Shown one piece after another: positions 19,502-29,500 of a stretch of DNA of 64,000 nt (position 1 is its first letter; the number at the start of each line of letters is the position of its first letter). The notes below the pieces were generated by a model, which saw nothing but the letters and a program-made list of their open reading frames with translations, was not told the DNA's origin and did no database searches. Origin of the DNA: an uncultured Bacteroidaceae bacterium. GTDB taxonomy: Bacteria; Bacteroidota; Bacteroidia; Bacteroidales; Bacteroidaceae. Made by a program: the position numbers and the translations under genes. The stretch spans positions 19,141 through 83,140 of the forward strand of contig CAJOLC010000005.1 of the NCBI GenBank assembly GCA_905235305.1, written 5' to 3'.

Positions 19502-19509
19502 TACCTTTG
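19502..19509 (+). promoter_or_regulatory. Bacteroidetes -7 element TACCTTTG for tRNA-Asp
   Basis: TACCTTTG 20 bp upstream of the tRNA. Confidence 0.6.
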
Positions 19510-19529
19510 CACTCCGAAACATTGACACT

Positions 19530-19604
19530 GGTGCGGTAGTTCAGTTTGGTTAGAATACTAGCCTGTCACGCTAGGGGTCGCGAGTTCGAGCCTCGTCCGC
19601 ACCG
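19530..19604 (+). tRNA. tRNA-Asp (GTC)
   Basis: GGTGCGG...CCGCACC acceptor pairing; anticodon stem CTAGC-CTGTCAC-GCTAG, anticodon GTC at 19565-19567; T-arm GGGTTCGA-type loop GCGAGTTCGAGCCTCGT. Confidence 0.96.
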
Positions 19605-19626
19605 CTGAAAAGTACAAAACTATAGT

Positions 19627-19666
19627 GAATGAAGCTCCGGCCTACAAGCCGGGGCTTCATTCTTTG
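19627..19666 (+). terminator. Rho-independent terminator after tRNA-Asp
   Basis: GAATGAAGCTCCGGC-CTACAA-GCCGGGGCTTCATTC followed by TTT. Confidence 0.75.
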
Positions 19667-19714
19667 ACGAGGGGAGGAGCCCAACCCTCAACCATAAGTA
19701 GGGAGATACCTTTC

Positions 19715-20725
19715 CTAATTGTTGTCGGTGTAGTAGAACCTCTCAAACAATTCATGGAGCAGGCCTTCATCGTCCATCATTCCTTGCAGCCTCTCCAACT
19801 GACGTGCGTTGTCGGATTCGGCGAACCATAGTTTCAGGTAACCATTCCTGCCGTACTTCTCGTGCAGATGTTGCTTCATGCGCTCGAAGTGCTCCTCGCG
19901 GCTCAGCTCCGGATAGTGGTCCAGCCCGAACTGAACAGTGCGCTCTATGATATCCTGCGGGTCGATATGCCGGTCTGCTTCTGCCACGATTCTTCCATAG
20001 ATGGTTCTAGGCTCATGGCCAGCAGAGGCACGATGGTCCTCCACTGCATCGGCCATGACCTGAATCTGCTCTCCCGAGAACCATCGATGCAGGTGCTGGT
20101 CGGCACGAATGATTCTGGCAGAGACCTCATGATGATGCTCCCGACCTTCGCAAAGCCCCGTGTCATGATAGGCTGCAATGGCATAAACCATATCGATATT
20201 CACCTCCAGGTGTTCAGCCAAATCCATGCTCTGGCGGATGACCATGCGGGCATGAGCCTGCCGGTGAGCCTTGTCGAAAGCATCATATCGGGGTAGGATG
20301 TTCTCCTCGATGTATTGCTGAAGGTCAGGGCTTACGCTCTGATGTCTCTTCTTTAACTCATCCAGTACTTTCAGATCGGCAGGGAGCCACTTCACACTGT
20401 CCATTTCGTCCCTGCCAAGCCATCGTGCTGCTTCGTGTTCATTAAGGCTCAGCCTGTCCGAACGCAGCGAGCAGAGGAAGCAATGCATCCTGAGTCTGAA
20501 CTTCGGATAGTTGTGTTCCACGGTGCAAAGGAAGTCGTCGACCGAGATTTCTGCCGACAGTTCTTCGCGAATCTCACGCTGAAGGGCTTCTTCTCTTGTC
20601 TCGCCAGCCTCCATCTTCCCGCCTGGGAACTCCCACCAGCCTTGCCATTCGCCATAGCCTCTCTGTGTGGCGAAGATAAGGTCTCCTTTGCGGATAATGG
20701 CCGCTACGACTTCAATCTGTTTCAT
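19715..20725 (-). CDS. NUDIX (MutT-like) domain fused to an HD-type hydrolase domain
   Basis: Nudix box GGKMEAGETREEALQREIREEL plus C-terminal HARMVIRQSMDLAEHLEVNIDMVYAIAAYHDTGLCEGREHHHEVSARII. Confidence 0.88.
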   Translation of the reverse strand: MKQIEVVAAIIRKGDLIFATQRGYGEWQGWWEFPGGKMEAGETREEALQREIREELSAEISVDDFLCTVEHNYPKFRLRMHCFLCSLRSDRLSLNEHEAARWLGRDEMDSVKWLPADLKVLDELKKRHQSVSPDLQQYIEENILPRYDAFDKAHRQAHARMVIRQSMDLAEHLEVNIDMVYAIAAYHDTGLCEGREHHHEVSARIIRADQHLHRWFSGEQIQVMADAVEDHRASAGHEPRTIYGRIVAEADRHIDPQDIIERTVQFGLDHYPELSREEHFERMKQHLHEKYGRNGYLKLWFAESDNARQLERLQGMMDDEGLLHELFERFYYTDNN

Positions 20726-20830
20726 ACGGTGTGTGGTGTTTCATTCGCAAAATTACGAAAAAAAGAGGAATAGAGGGTGATGGGTGAAGAATTATTTCGT
20801 AACTTTGTGCGACAATTGTCTATATTCCTT

Positions 20831-21703
20831 ATGAAACATATTACCCTTTGGCTTCGCATTATTCGTCCGCAAACCTTGTTCGCATCGCTTTGTCCTGTCT
20901 TGGTCGGTCTGATGGTTGCCCGCATGTTCCTCTCTCAATCCTGTTCTGGCGTAGCTTTGCTGACAGTCCTTTGTGCTTTGGCCTTGCAAATCCTGAGTAA
21001 TCTCATCAATGACTACTATGACTTCAAACGCGGAACAGACAAGCAGGGCAGGGTTGGCTTCAAGCGTGCCTTGGCGGAGGGATTGGTCAGCGAACGGGAA
21101 ATCCTTTCTGCATGCCTCATCACCCTTGCCATCTGCTTTATTCTTGGCGCTGTCCTCTGCTACATAGGCGGCTGGGTAATCGTGGCCATAGGCATTACAG
21201 CCATTCTGTTTGCCTGGCTTTATACTGCAACACCTTATTCGCTTTCGTATCTGGGCATAGCTGATGTCTTCGTGTTCCTTTATTATGGAGTCATTGCTAC
21301 ATGGGGAACTGTATGGCTGCAATACCAGTCGACGGGACATCCTTTCGACATCAGCCTCCTGACTCCTATCTATGCCGGAGCTGTCTGCGGCCTTATCTCG
21401 ATGTGTGTTCTTGCCATCAACAATATCCGTGACATGGATGATGACCGTCTGGCAGGCAAGCATACGATTCCTGTCAGGGTGGGGAAGAAGTGGGCGCTCA
21501 TCCTCTTGGGAGTCGTCGTTGCATTGATGCCGCTATTCGCCTGGCTGGCTTTCGGACTGACTTGGGCAGTAGGAATCATCATCCCGGCAATTGTCCTTTA
21601 TCATAATGTCATACGTGCTCAAGGCGTCCAGTACAATCTCTGTTTGCTTCAAGCCGGCATAGTCAACGTCGTCTATGTAGTCCTTGTCTGGCTTAGCATA
21701 TAG
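20831..21703 (+). CDS. menA: 1,4-dihydroxy-2-naphthoate polyprenyltransferase
   Basis: UbiA-type motifs NDYYDFKRGTDKQGRVGFKRALAEG and NNIRDMDDDRLAGKHTIPVRVGK; start placed at ATG 20831 downstream of TAACTTTG at 20800. Confidence 0.92.
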   Translation: MKHITLWLRIIRPQTLFASLCPVLVGLMVARMFLSQSCSGVALLTVLCALALQILSNLINDYYDFKRGTDKQGRVGFKRALAEGLVSEREILSACLITLAICFILGAVLCYIGGWVIVAIGITAILFAWLYTATPYSLSYLGIADVFVFLYYGVIATWGTVWLQYQSTGHPFDISLLTPIYAGAVCGLISMCVLAINNIRDMDDDRLAGKHTIPVRVGKKWALILLGVVVALMPLFAWLAFGLTWAVGIIIPAIVLYHNVIRAQGVQYNLCLLQAGIVNVVYVVLVWLSI

Positions 21704-21826
21704 AGGAGGGCTGTCGTCCTGCAGTGGAATAATAATAAAAATAAAAAATAAAAAGGAAGGAAGAGAGGCTATACAAGTGATTTTTTGTATCTTTGTGGCG
21801 GAAACAGATAATTATATAGGAATATT

Positions 21827-22204
21827 ATGAAAGCAATAAGCACGAACTTGGCTCCGGCTGCTATTGGTCCTTACAGCCAGGCCATTGAGATTGGTAACCT
21901 TGTATTTACTTCTGGTCAGCTTCCCATTGATCCTGCTACCGGAGCCTTTCCCGAGGGTGGCATCAAGGAGCAGGCTCGCCAGTCGCTGCTCAACATTCAG
22001 GCTATCCTAAAGGAGGCCGGCCTGACGATGAATGATGTGGTGAAGACGACGGTGTACTTGGCAGACATGGCAGACTTCGCCGACATGAACGGTGTCTATG
22101 CAGAGTTCTTCTCCGAACCCTATCCTGCCCGCTCGGCTGTGGCAGTCAAGATGCTGCCGAAGGGTGCTATGCTGGAGATTGAAGTGGTGGCTGAAAGAAG
22201 ATAA
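21827..22204 (+). CDS. ridA: RidA family reactive intermediate/imine deaminase
   Basis: 125 aa; [33 protein letters not shown]...[23 protein letters not shown]. Confidence 0.95.
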   Translation: MKAISTNLAPAAIGPYSQAIEIGNLVFTSGQLPIDPATGAFPEGGIKEQARQSLLNIQAILKEAGLTMNDVVKTTVYLADMADFADMNGVYAEFFSEPYPARSAVAVKMLPKGAMLEIEVVAERR

Positions 22205-22223
22205 CGAAAGGCGAGCGACATTA

Positions 22224-22847
22224 ATGAAAGTCCTGTTGATAAACGGAAGTCCTCATAAGAGCGGCAACACATTCATTGCCCTGAGTGAGGCGGCAAAGCA
22301 GCTCGAGAGGAACGGCATAGAGGCAGAGATTGTGCATATTGGCGTGAAGCCGATTCGCGGATGCATTGCTTGCGGGCAGTGCAAGATGAAGGAACTGGAC
22401 CGTTGTGTCTTCGATGATGACATCTGCAACAGCATTTCTGCGAAACTTGATGCTGTGGATGCGCTCATCATCGGCTCTCCGGTCTATTACGGACAGCCCA
22501 ACGGCAGTGTCCTTTCGCTAATGCAGCGCATGTTCTTTTCCGCAGGAAAGAAGGTACAGAATAAGCCGGCTGCGGCCGTCTGTGTGTGTCGTCGGGGTGG
22601 AGCCACTGCAGCTTTCGAAGCCTTGAACATGCCTTTCATGATGATGAACATGCCGGTTGTCACTTCGCAATACTGGAACATCGTCTATGGCAGGGAAGAG
22701 GGGCAGGCTGCGCTCGACAAGGAAGGCTTGCAGACAATGCGAACCTTGGCTAACAACATGGCGTGGCTGCTGAAGAAGGTCCATGCTGACGGTAATCCCG
22801 GCTACCCTGAGCGTGAGCCTTGGGAACCGATGCATTTTATCAGGTAA
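22224..22847 (+). CDS. Flavodoxin-fold NAD(P)H-dependent oxidoreductase / iron-sulfur flavoprotein family
   Basis: MKVLLINGSPHKSGNTFIALSEAAKQLERNGIEAEIVHIG...GCIACGQCKMKELDRCVFDDD; start trimmed from 22092. Confidence 0.9.
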   Translation: MKVLLINGSPHKSGNTFIALSEAAKQLERNGIEAEIVHIGVKPIRGCIACGQCKMKELDRCVFDDDICNSISAKLDAVDALIIGSPVYYGQPNGSVLSLMQRMFFSAGKKVQNKPAAAVCVCRRGGATAAFEALNMPFMMMNMPVVTSQYWNIVYGREEGQAALDKEGLQTMRTLANNMAWLLKKVHADGNPGYPEREPWEPMHFIR

Positions 22848-22924
22848 GGTAAGGGCAGGAGGTGTCCGAATGCAGCCCAAGGGGCCGAGGACAAGGTGCC
22901 TTTTGTGTGAGCAGGCCGCTTGCT

Positions 22925-24463
22925 CTAATCCGAAAGGCTGTCGCTGATGTCGGGGAAGACGCCATGGACTTCCTTATAGGCATAGGCGTAGTAGTCTTCC
23001 GGGGCTATGTTGGGGAAGCGGTCATGGAAGAACTTGAAGGTTGCCTCGCGGTTGCATGAGGCTGATTGCTTGAGGAAGGCGAGGAAATTCTTCATGTCGT
23101 TCAGGCGGAGGAAGCAGTTAGCGATGAATGGCACGACGAACTTCCCGTCGTCTGTCCCGAGTGTTATCCACACATCATGAAACAGGTCGATGGCTATCTT
23201 ATAGTACTCGGCGTTCATGTATGATACTGCTATGCTGAAGAGGGCTTCGGGTTGGCTGGGACAGCAATCCAGTGCATCGGCGAAACATCTCTCTGCCTGA
23301 TCTGCCCTGTCTTCCTGGAGATAGATGTCTCCCTCTGTGAGGTAGCATTTCCACATCAGGTCTTCGGGGGTGATTCTTTTGGCATCCTCGATGATGCTCA
23401 ATGCTTTGTAGAACATATTCAGGCTGCATACGGTGATGGCCTTCAGCTGGAGTATCTGCGAGAGCTCTGCGTCCTTGTCGGACTGTTGGGTAGCAAGTCT
23501 CTCGGCTTTTAATAGCAGCGGCAGGGCTTCCCTATAGCGTTTCTCGGTGCAGTAGCAGAATGAGAGAGTGATGTGGACGTTGAGGTCGTCGGGTTGCAGC
23601 TCGAGGTAACGCTCGTACAGGTCAATTGCTTCCCTTATCTGTCCGCTGTTCATGAGGCCGTTTGCCTTCATGAGGAGGGCGCTTGAATCCTCAGGATTGA
23701 TGGCAAGTGAGTAGTCTGCGGCTTCCACTGCCTCGGAATAGTTCTCGAGAGCGACGTGTGTCTCGGCCAGCAGATTCCAGGCTTCGGAGTCGTAGGGGTT
23801 GTTGTCGAGTATCTCCTGAAGCTGTGGCAGGGCCTCTTCATAGCGGTCGAGCCCCATGAGGATCTCGGCTTCCATGATGGGCAGACGCGGGTGGTCGGGG
23901 CAGACATCCTTGAGCTGTTCCAGCCATTCATAGGCCAAATCCCAGATGTCGTAGTCCATGAAGATGGAGACACAGTCGTACATGTAGGTGTCGAGGCTGT
24001 CGTGCATGGTTTCCATCTTCTGTAGGAGGAAGTCGGAAGCCTCGTTTGCCTGGTCTTCCTTGATGAGGAGTTCGGCCCGGATATAGATGACTTCCTGCTC
24101 GGTGATGCCGTCGACGATGGCGCGTGCCTTGTCGAGCTCGCCGTAGAACATCCGCTGCCGTGCAAGGAAGATTTGCGGGTCGACGCTGTCGGGATGCATG
24201 TCGATGGCAGCCTGGATGGCCTGATTTGCCTTGGCATCCTGCTTGCCGGTCATGTAGTATTCGGCAATGTCAGTCAGTTCGTCAGCCTCCATATATGGCG
24301 TCTGACCCTCGGAGATTGACTTCTCGTAGCGATGAAGCAACCTCTGGAAATGCCTGGACTTGTAGTATTGATTGCTGTCTTCCACCTTTTTATCTTGACG
24401 GTTTATCTGTTTACGGCTCTGCGAACCGGCGTGTTGTGCAGGTCTGCCTCCTGCATTTCTCAC
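22925..24463 (-). CDS. Tetratricopeptide repeat protein
   Basis: Multiple TPR units; true start possibly GTG at 24385 (VEDSNQYYKSRHFQRLL). Confidence 0.8.
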   Translation of the reverse strand: MRNAGGRPAQHAGSQSRKQINRQDKKVEDSNQYYKSRHFQRLLHRYEKSISEGQTPYMEADELTDIAEYYMTGKQDAKANQAIQAAIDMHPDSVDPQIFLARQRMFYGELDKARAIVDGITEQEVIYIRAELLIKEDQANEASDFLLQKMETMHDSLDTYMYDCVSIFMDYDIWDLAYEWLEQLKDVCPDHPRLPIMEAEILMGLDRYEEALPQLQEILDNNPYDSEAWNLLAETHVALENYSEAVEAADYSLAINPEDSSALLMKANGLMNSGQIREAIDLYERYLELQPDDLNVHITLSFCYCTEKRYREALPLLLKAERLATQQSDKDAELSQILQLKAITVCSLNMFYKALSIIEDAKRITPEDLMWKCYLTEGDIYLQEDRADQAERCFADALDCCPSQPEALFSIAVSYMNAEYYKIAIDLFHDVWITLGTDDGKFVVPFIANCFLRLNDMKNFLAFLKQSASCNREATFKFFHDRFPNIAPEDYYAYAYKEVHGVFPDISDSLSD

Positions 24464-24515
24464 TCATCTTTCCACCTTTTCTTACCGGATGCTCTATAGT
24501 GCATTCGTTGCAGCA

Positions 24516-24578
24516 TCATGAACCTGCAATTGAATATTCATGAACCTGCAATTGAATATTCATGAACCTGCAATCAAT
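24516..24578. repeat. 22-bp tandem array (TCATGAACCTGCAATTGAATAT x ~2.9), related to IR74 interior
   Basis: Exact unit starts at 24516, 24538, 24560. Confidence 0.95.
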
Positions 24579-24617
24579 CCCCTTGGATGGGTTGGGTGAT
24601 TCAGGCTATTGGGTCTC

Positions 24618-26355
24618 TCATTTCTTTGCCCAGGTGTCCTTCAGGCCTACGGTCTTGTTGAAGACGGGATGCTGTGGCGTGCTGTCGGTATCTACGTTGA
24701 AGTAGCCGATGCGCTGGAATTGCAGGTAGGAGAGGGCAGGCATCGTGGCCGCATACTCCTCGATGTAGCAGTCCCTCAGGACGGTAAGGCTGTCGGGGTT
24801 GATAATCTGCTTCATGGCGGTCACTGCGTCGCAGTCCTGCGCGTCGCGGATTGCGGCGAGCTCGTCCCTGGGGTTCTCCACCTTCCAGAGGCGGTCGTAG
24901 AGGCGCACTTCTGCCTTGACGGCATGCTGGCAACTGACCCAATGCAGGGTCTTTCCCTTAATCTTACGGTCGGCGCCGGGCATTCCGCTGCGCGTCTCGG
25001 GGTCGTAGGTGCACTGAATCTCCGTAATATTTCCGTCGGCATCCTTCGTCAGGCCGGTACACATTATTATATAGGCGTTCTTCAGCCGCACTTCTTTTCC
25101 GGGCGCGAGGCGCATGAACTTCTTCTCTGCCTCCTCCTGGAAGTCGTCGCGCTCTATCCAGATTTCGCGGCTGAAGGCAATCTCGTGCGTTCCGTCGGCC
25201 TCGTTCTCGGGGTTGTTTATGGCGGTGAGCATCTCAACCTGACCTTCCGGATAGTTCGTGATGACGACCTTCACGGGGTCGAGCACTGCGCTGACGCGGA
25301 TGGCGCGGCTGTTGAGGTCCTCGCGAACGGCACTCTCCAGGAGCGCCATCTCGTTGAGGGCATCGAAGGTGGTGTAGCCTATCTTCCTGATGAAACCACG
25401 GATGCTCTCCGGACTATACCCGCGGCGACGGAAGCCGCATATGGTTGGCATGCGCGGATCATCCCAGCCGCTGACTAGTCCCTCCTTGACGAGAGCCAGC
25501 AGATTGCGCTTGCTCATGAGCGTGTAACTGAGGTTCAGCTTGTTGAACTCCGTCTGGCGGGGGCGGTTGTCCTCTATGGCATCGGTCTCGCCCTTGTATT
25601 CCTTCATCCATGTAACGAAGAGATCGTAGAGAGGACGATGCTCTACGAACTCGAGCGTACATAGGCTGTGGGTCACGCCTTCCAGATAGTCGCTCTGTCC
25701 GTGGGTAAAGTCATACATCGGATAGGCATTCCACTTGTTGCCGGTACGGATGTGGGGAATGTTCATGACGCGGTAGAGAAGCGGATCCCGGAAGAGCATG
25801 TTGGGGTGAGCCATGTCAATCTTGGCACGAAGCACGAGTGTGCCCGGAGTTGCCTCGCCGCTGTTCATGAAGCGGAAAAGCTTGAGGCTCTCCTCGGCGG
25901 GGCGGTTGCGGAAGGGGCTGTTGGTGCCTGGCTTCGTCGTCGTACCCTTTTGCTGGGCTATGACTTCCGCACTCTGTTCGTCGACATAGGCGCGCCCTTG
26001 GAGGATAAGCCACTCGGCAAAGTCCCAAAGCTCCTGGAAGTAGTCGCTGGCATAGTATACGTTGTCCCACTGGAAACCCAGCCATTGAATGTCGTGCTCT
26101 ATGCTTTCGATGTATTCGGTGTCCTCCTTTGTCGGGTTCGTATCGTCAAAGCGCAGGTTGCACTTGCCGGTCGGCGATACCGAAGTCGAGGGCGATGGCC
26201 TTGGCATGGCCGATGTGGAGGTAGCCGTTGGGCTCGGGCGGGAAACGCGTCTGTATGCGTCCGCCATTCTTACCCTCTGCCAAATCCTTCTCTACTTTCT
26301 GCTCTATGAAGTTGAGGCTCTTCTTCTCCTCAACACTTCCAATTGTCTCTGCCAT
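24618..26355 (-). pseudogene. glnS: Glutamine--tRNA ligase, apparent frameshift near 26165-26176
   Basis: N-term [62 protein letters not shown] (frame 1), then [23 protein letters not shown]... (frame 2) to 24618; span 1738 nt is not a multiple of 3. Confidence 0.9.
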
Positions 26356-26454
26356 ATAGTCGGTTTTAATGTCTTATCTATAGTGCAAAGATACGGCAAA
26401 ATTCCAATATAGGCGGCAAGATAGGGGGAAAAAATACGCGATAATGTTGTCTAA

Positions 26455-26492
26455 TACATAAAAAGGCGACCTGTCATGGACAAGCCGCCTTA
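26455..26492 (-). terminator. Rho-independent terminator of the C10 protease gene
   Basis: Minus strand AAGGCGGCTTGTCCATGACAGGTCGCCTTTTTATG. Confidence 0.7.
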
Positions 26493-26517
26493 GTTCACTC
26501 GGTAGAAAACAGTGTTG

Positions 26518-29500
26518 CTATCGCTTCAGCACCACTTTTCCGTTCATGAGGTTAAAGCCTCTCTGCATCTTGCTTAAGCGTTGGCCGGCAATATTATATA
26601 TGTAGGTCGGCTCGGTCTTCTCGCCTATGGATGAGATGCCGGTGATGGTCTCGCCCACATCCATGATGCGTATCTGGCTGGGCAGACTTATTTCGCCCGA
26701 CCTTGCAGTAGCAGTCATGTACCAGCGGCAGGGTGCAAGGGACGACTCGCCCCTCAGCAGTGCGCCGCCCTTTACTACATAGCATTCGCCCAGTCCGGGA
26801 GCATCGTCGTCCGGAGTATTGTACCAGCCTTGGAACTGATAGTCTATCTGCGTGGACGAGCAGCTGATGGCGTTGATGGCAGTAGGATAGAGGCATGTGT
26901 TCTCGAGAGTAATGGTTTGCTCTCCGGCTTGCTTCGCGCGGATGAGGTAAGGCATGTTGGGCGTCGTCTGTTGCCCATTGAAGCCCATGGTGGTCAACAC
27001 AATGATGTCGGGCACACCATCGTTGTCGTTGTCATCCTGGAATATGCCATCTATCTCGGCCAGGTCGAAGTCATTCCGTATAGCCTCGTAATCAAGCGAG
27101 AAGGGCAGGTAGATGGCTTCCCATTGTCCGTTGAAGTTGTGCGTGAAATCCACTGTATAGCCTTCCTTCATCTCTTCGATGGAAAGAGATTCCGTTTCGT
27201 CGTTGATTGCCAAATGTAGGTCCTCACGAACAGGAACCTCGGGCAGAACGATGGATTCCAGACGCAGTTCCTCGGGCAAATCCGTCGTGAAGTAAGGGGC
27301 TTGCGCAGGCAAGGCCTTAGTCGTAGTGACATACTCGAAGGCTGTCCCCTCATTATTCAGCACATAGCAGTCCTTGACTTTCGGCGCAAACGTATTTGCA
27401 TGGAACTTATAATCAGGGGATGTGACGGCGCCCTTCCCTGTAATCATCTTGTAGAGAGGCACGTTGAGCGAACGGAATACGATGGAGCGTCCGGCCATCT
27501 CCTTGTCGCCTGCAATGATGTAAGGAGTATTGCCGCGAAGTACGGTGGCAGGTGTGAAGATAACCTCTCCATCGTCGCCTTGTGCTGCGAACTCGTAAAT
27601 CCAGAAATGGTTGGTGCTGTTTTCGAGGGAGACTTCTGTATCATCTATGAATATGGAGTCAGCCTCAAAGGGCATCATAATGGTATGCCATCCAGTCCCA
27701 GTCTCTTCTTCGGGGAAGGTATAGGTGAAGGATGCACTGTCTGCCACGAAGTTTACGGGAACGAAATATGGATTGTCGCTGTTGAGGAAGATGTGATTAG
27801 CATGGCTGCCGCTTATGACGTTTGCGACTCTGGCTGTGTCGAGGTTGATGGGCAATTCCATATTTGCACTAAAGGCATAGATGGTATTGGGGTTATTGTT
27901 CGTAGGCATTCTGTTAATCTTTTTGCTGCAATCAGCATAGATTCCGCAGATATTGGACAATATGGATATAGAAGTTCCGTATGCCTTGCCTGTGAGGGTG
28001 CCATCTGTCTTCCATTGTGCGATGCCTGCCTTCATATCCCATCCGCCCAGGTCCCAGATGCCGCCGTTGGTTGGCGAACCGTCCTGGTCCACATAGGAAG
28101 TGGCGATGTAGTATTTGTTGTTCTCGCTGAGGCCGTCGAACGAGAAGTCCACTGAAACCGACTTGTTGGCAGCGATGTCAATCTCGTGGGTAGTGGAAGG
28201 GCCGCTCCATGCTACGTTGCTGCCACTCGGCTGGTTCCAGAGTTGGAACCTGATGCGTCCGTGGAACTCCACGTTGCGGTTGTTCTTTATGGTTGCCTTG
28301 CCTACGAGGGCGTTGCCGTAGAGAACACCGTTCACGGCGTTGGTGGCGTTGTATGAACTGACAGTGAGGTTGGCCTTGGACGCTTGGGCCTCGGTGATGA
28401 CTTCCATCGTGCCTCTGCCCACTTCGCCGTTGCCATTGCTTTCGGTGCAGAACCAGAGGTTGTAGGTGCCTGTCTCTGCTGGCGTGAAGTAGTATGACAC
28501 ATCGACTGTCTCGCCGGAGCGCACAGCTACTATCGAGCGTGTGTTGGTATATACCTTCTGGTTCGTCTTGCTGGCAAAGAAGTGAATCTCCCTGTTGTAT
28601 TCGTCGCCGTCGTTGCGGAAGGTCACTTTGACTTCCTGCTGCTTGCCTGCGATGCGTGTGCCGGGGAAGACGATTGTGTCGATGCTGATGCTGTTTCCGG
28701 AGGAGATATTGACTGGTGTCAGCGTGAGGGCTCCCGTGCTATCTACGACGGCTTCGATGTAGTGGTCGCGCAGGTTATACTTAGTGCGCCATTCGGTATT
28801 CCTTGCGGCTTTGTTGGCAGGAGAGAGTTTATATGTGCCTTCGGGGAGCTTATTCTTGAGGTTGAATGTCTTTGTCTGCGAACTGCCGCTGGCCATGCTG
28901 CTGATGCTTTGCTGGGAGCCTACTACGGAGAGGCCGCCGTCGTCGTCCAGCTTCACGATTGCCGTATTGAAGGAACCTGATATGGTTGATCTGTTCTCGA
29001 ATGTGGTTTTGATGGATGTGTTGTTGGTGACGGCCACGTCTTTCATGTAGAGGTAGGTGTCGGCGTTGTTGTTGTCGGGCAGACGCAGGTTGAAGACGGC
29101 GTATTGGCCCATGCTGTAGCCGTCGCTGCTGCTACTGGCACCGATGCCGCTGGTGTCGCCCGGGTTGAGGATGCCTACGAGGAACCATCCGTTGCTGCCG
29201 CCTCCCCAGCCCCAATTGACGTGGAAGAGGTTGTCGCCATCGAAGCCGTCGAGTACGAAGGCATGTCCGCCGCCTGATGCGAAGCCGGCGAAGCAGATGG
29301 GATAGCCTTCGGAGATGTCCTTGTAGCACATATCGAACCAGTCGTCGATGCTGTAGTCGCTTCGATTGGCTTTGTATGCACTGGTGTCATAACCGAATAT
29401 CTTGATGAAGACTTCTGCGTCGAAGTTTGCGCCGGAGGATGGTCCCCAGCCCATCTTGACGGACTGTCCGCAGAGGAGCATCAGCTTGGCGACGGCGGAG

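Noticed and set aside
18410-19528. 372-aa minus-strand ORF
   Set aside because: Antisense to the coiled-coil gene and trmB; also runs toward tRNA-Asp; no recognisable motifs.
24609-25478. 289-aa plus-strand ORF
   Set aside because: Antisense to glnS.
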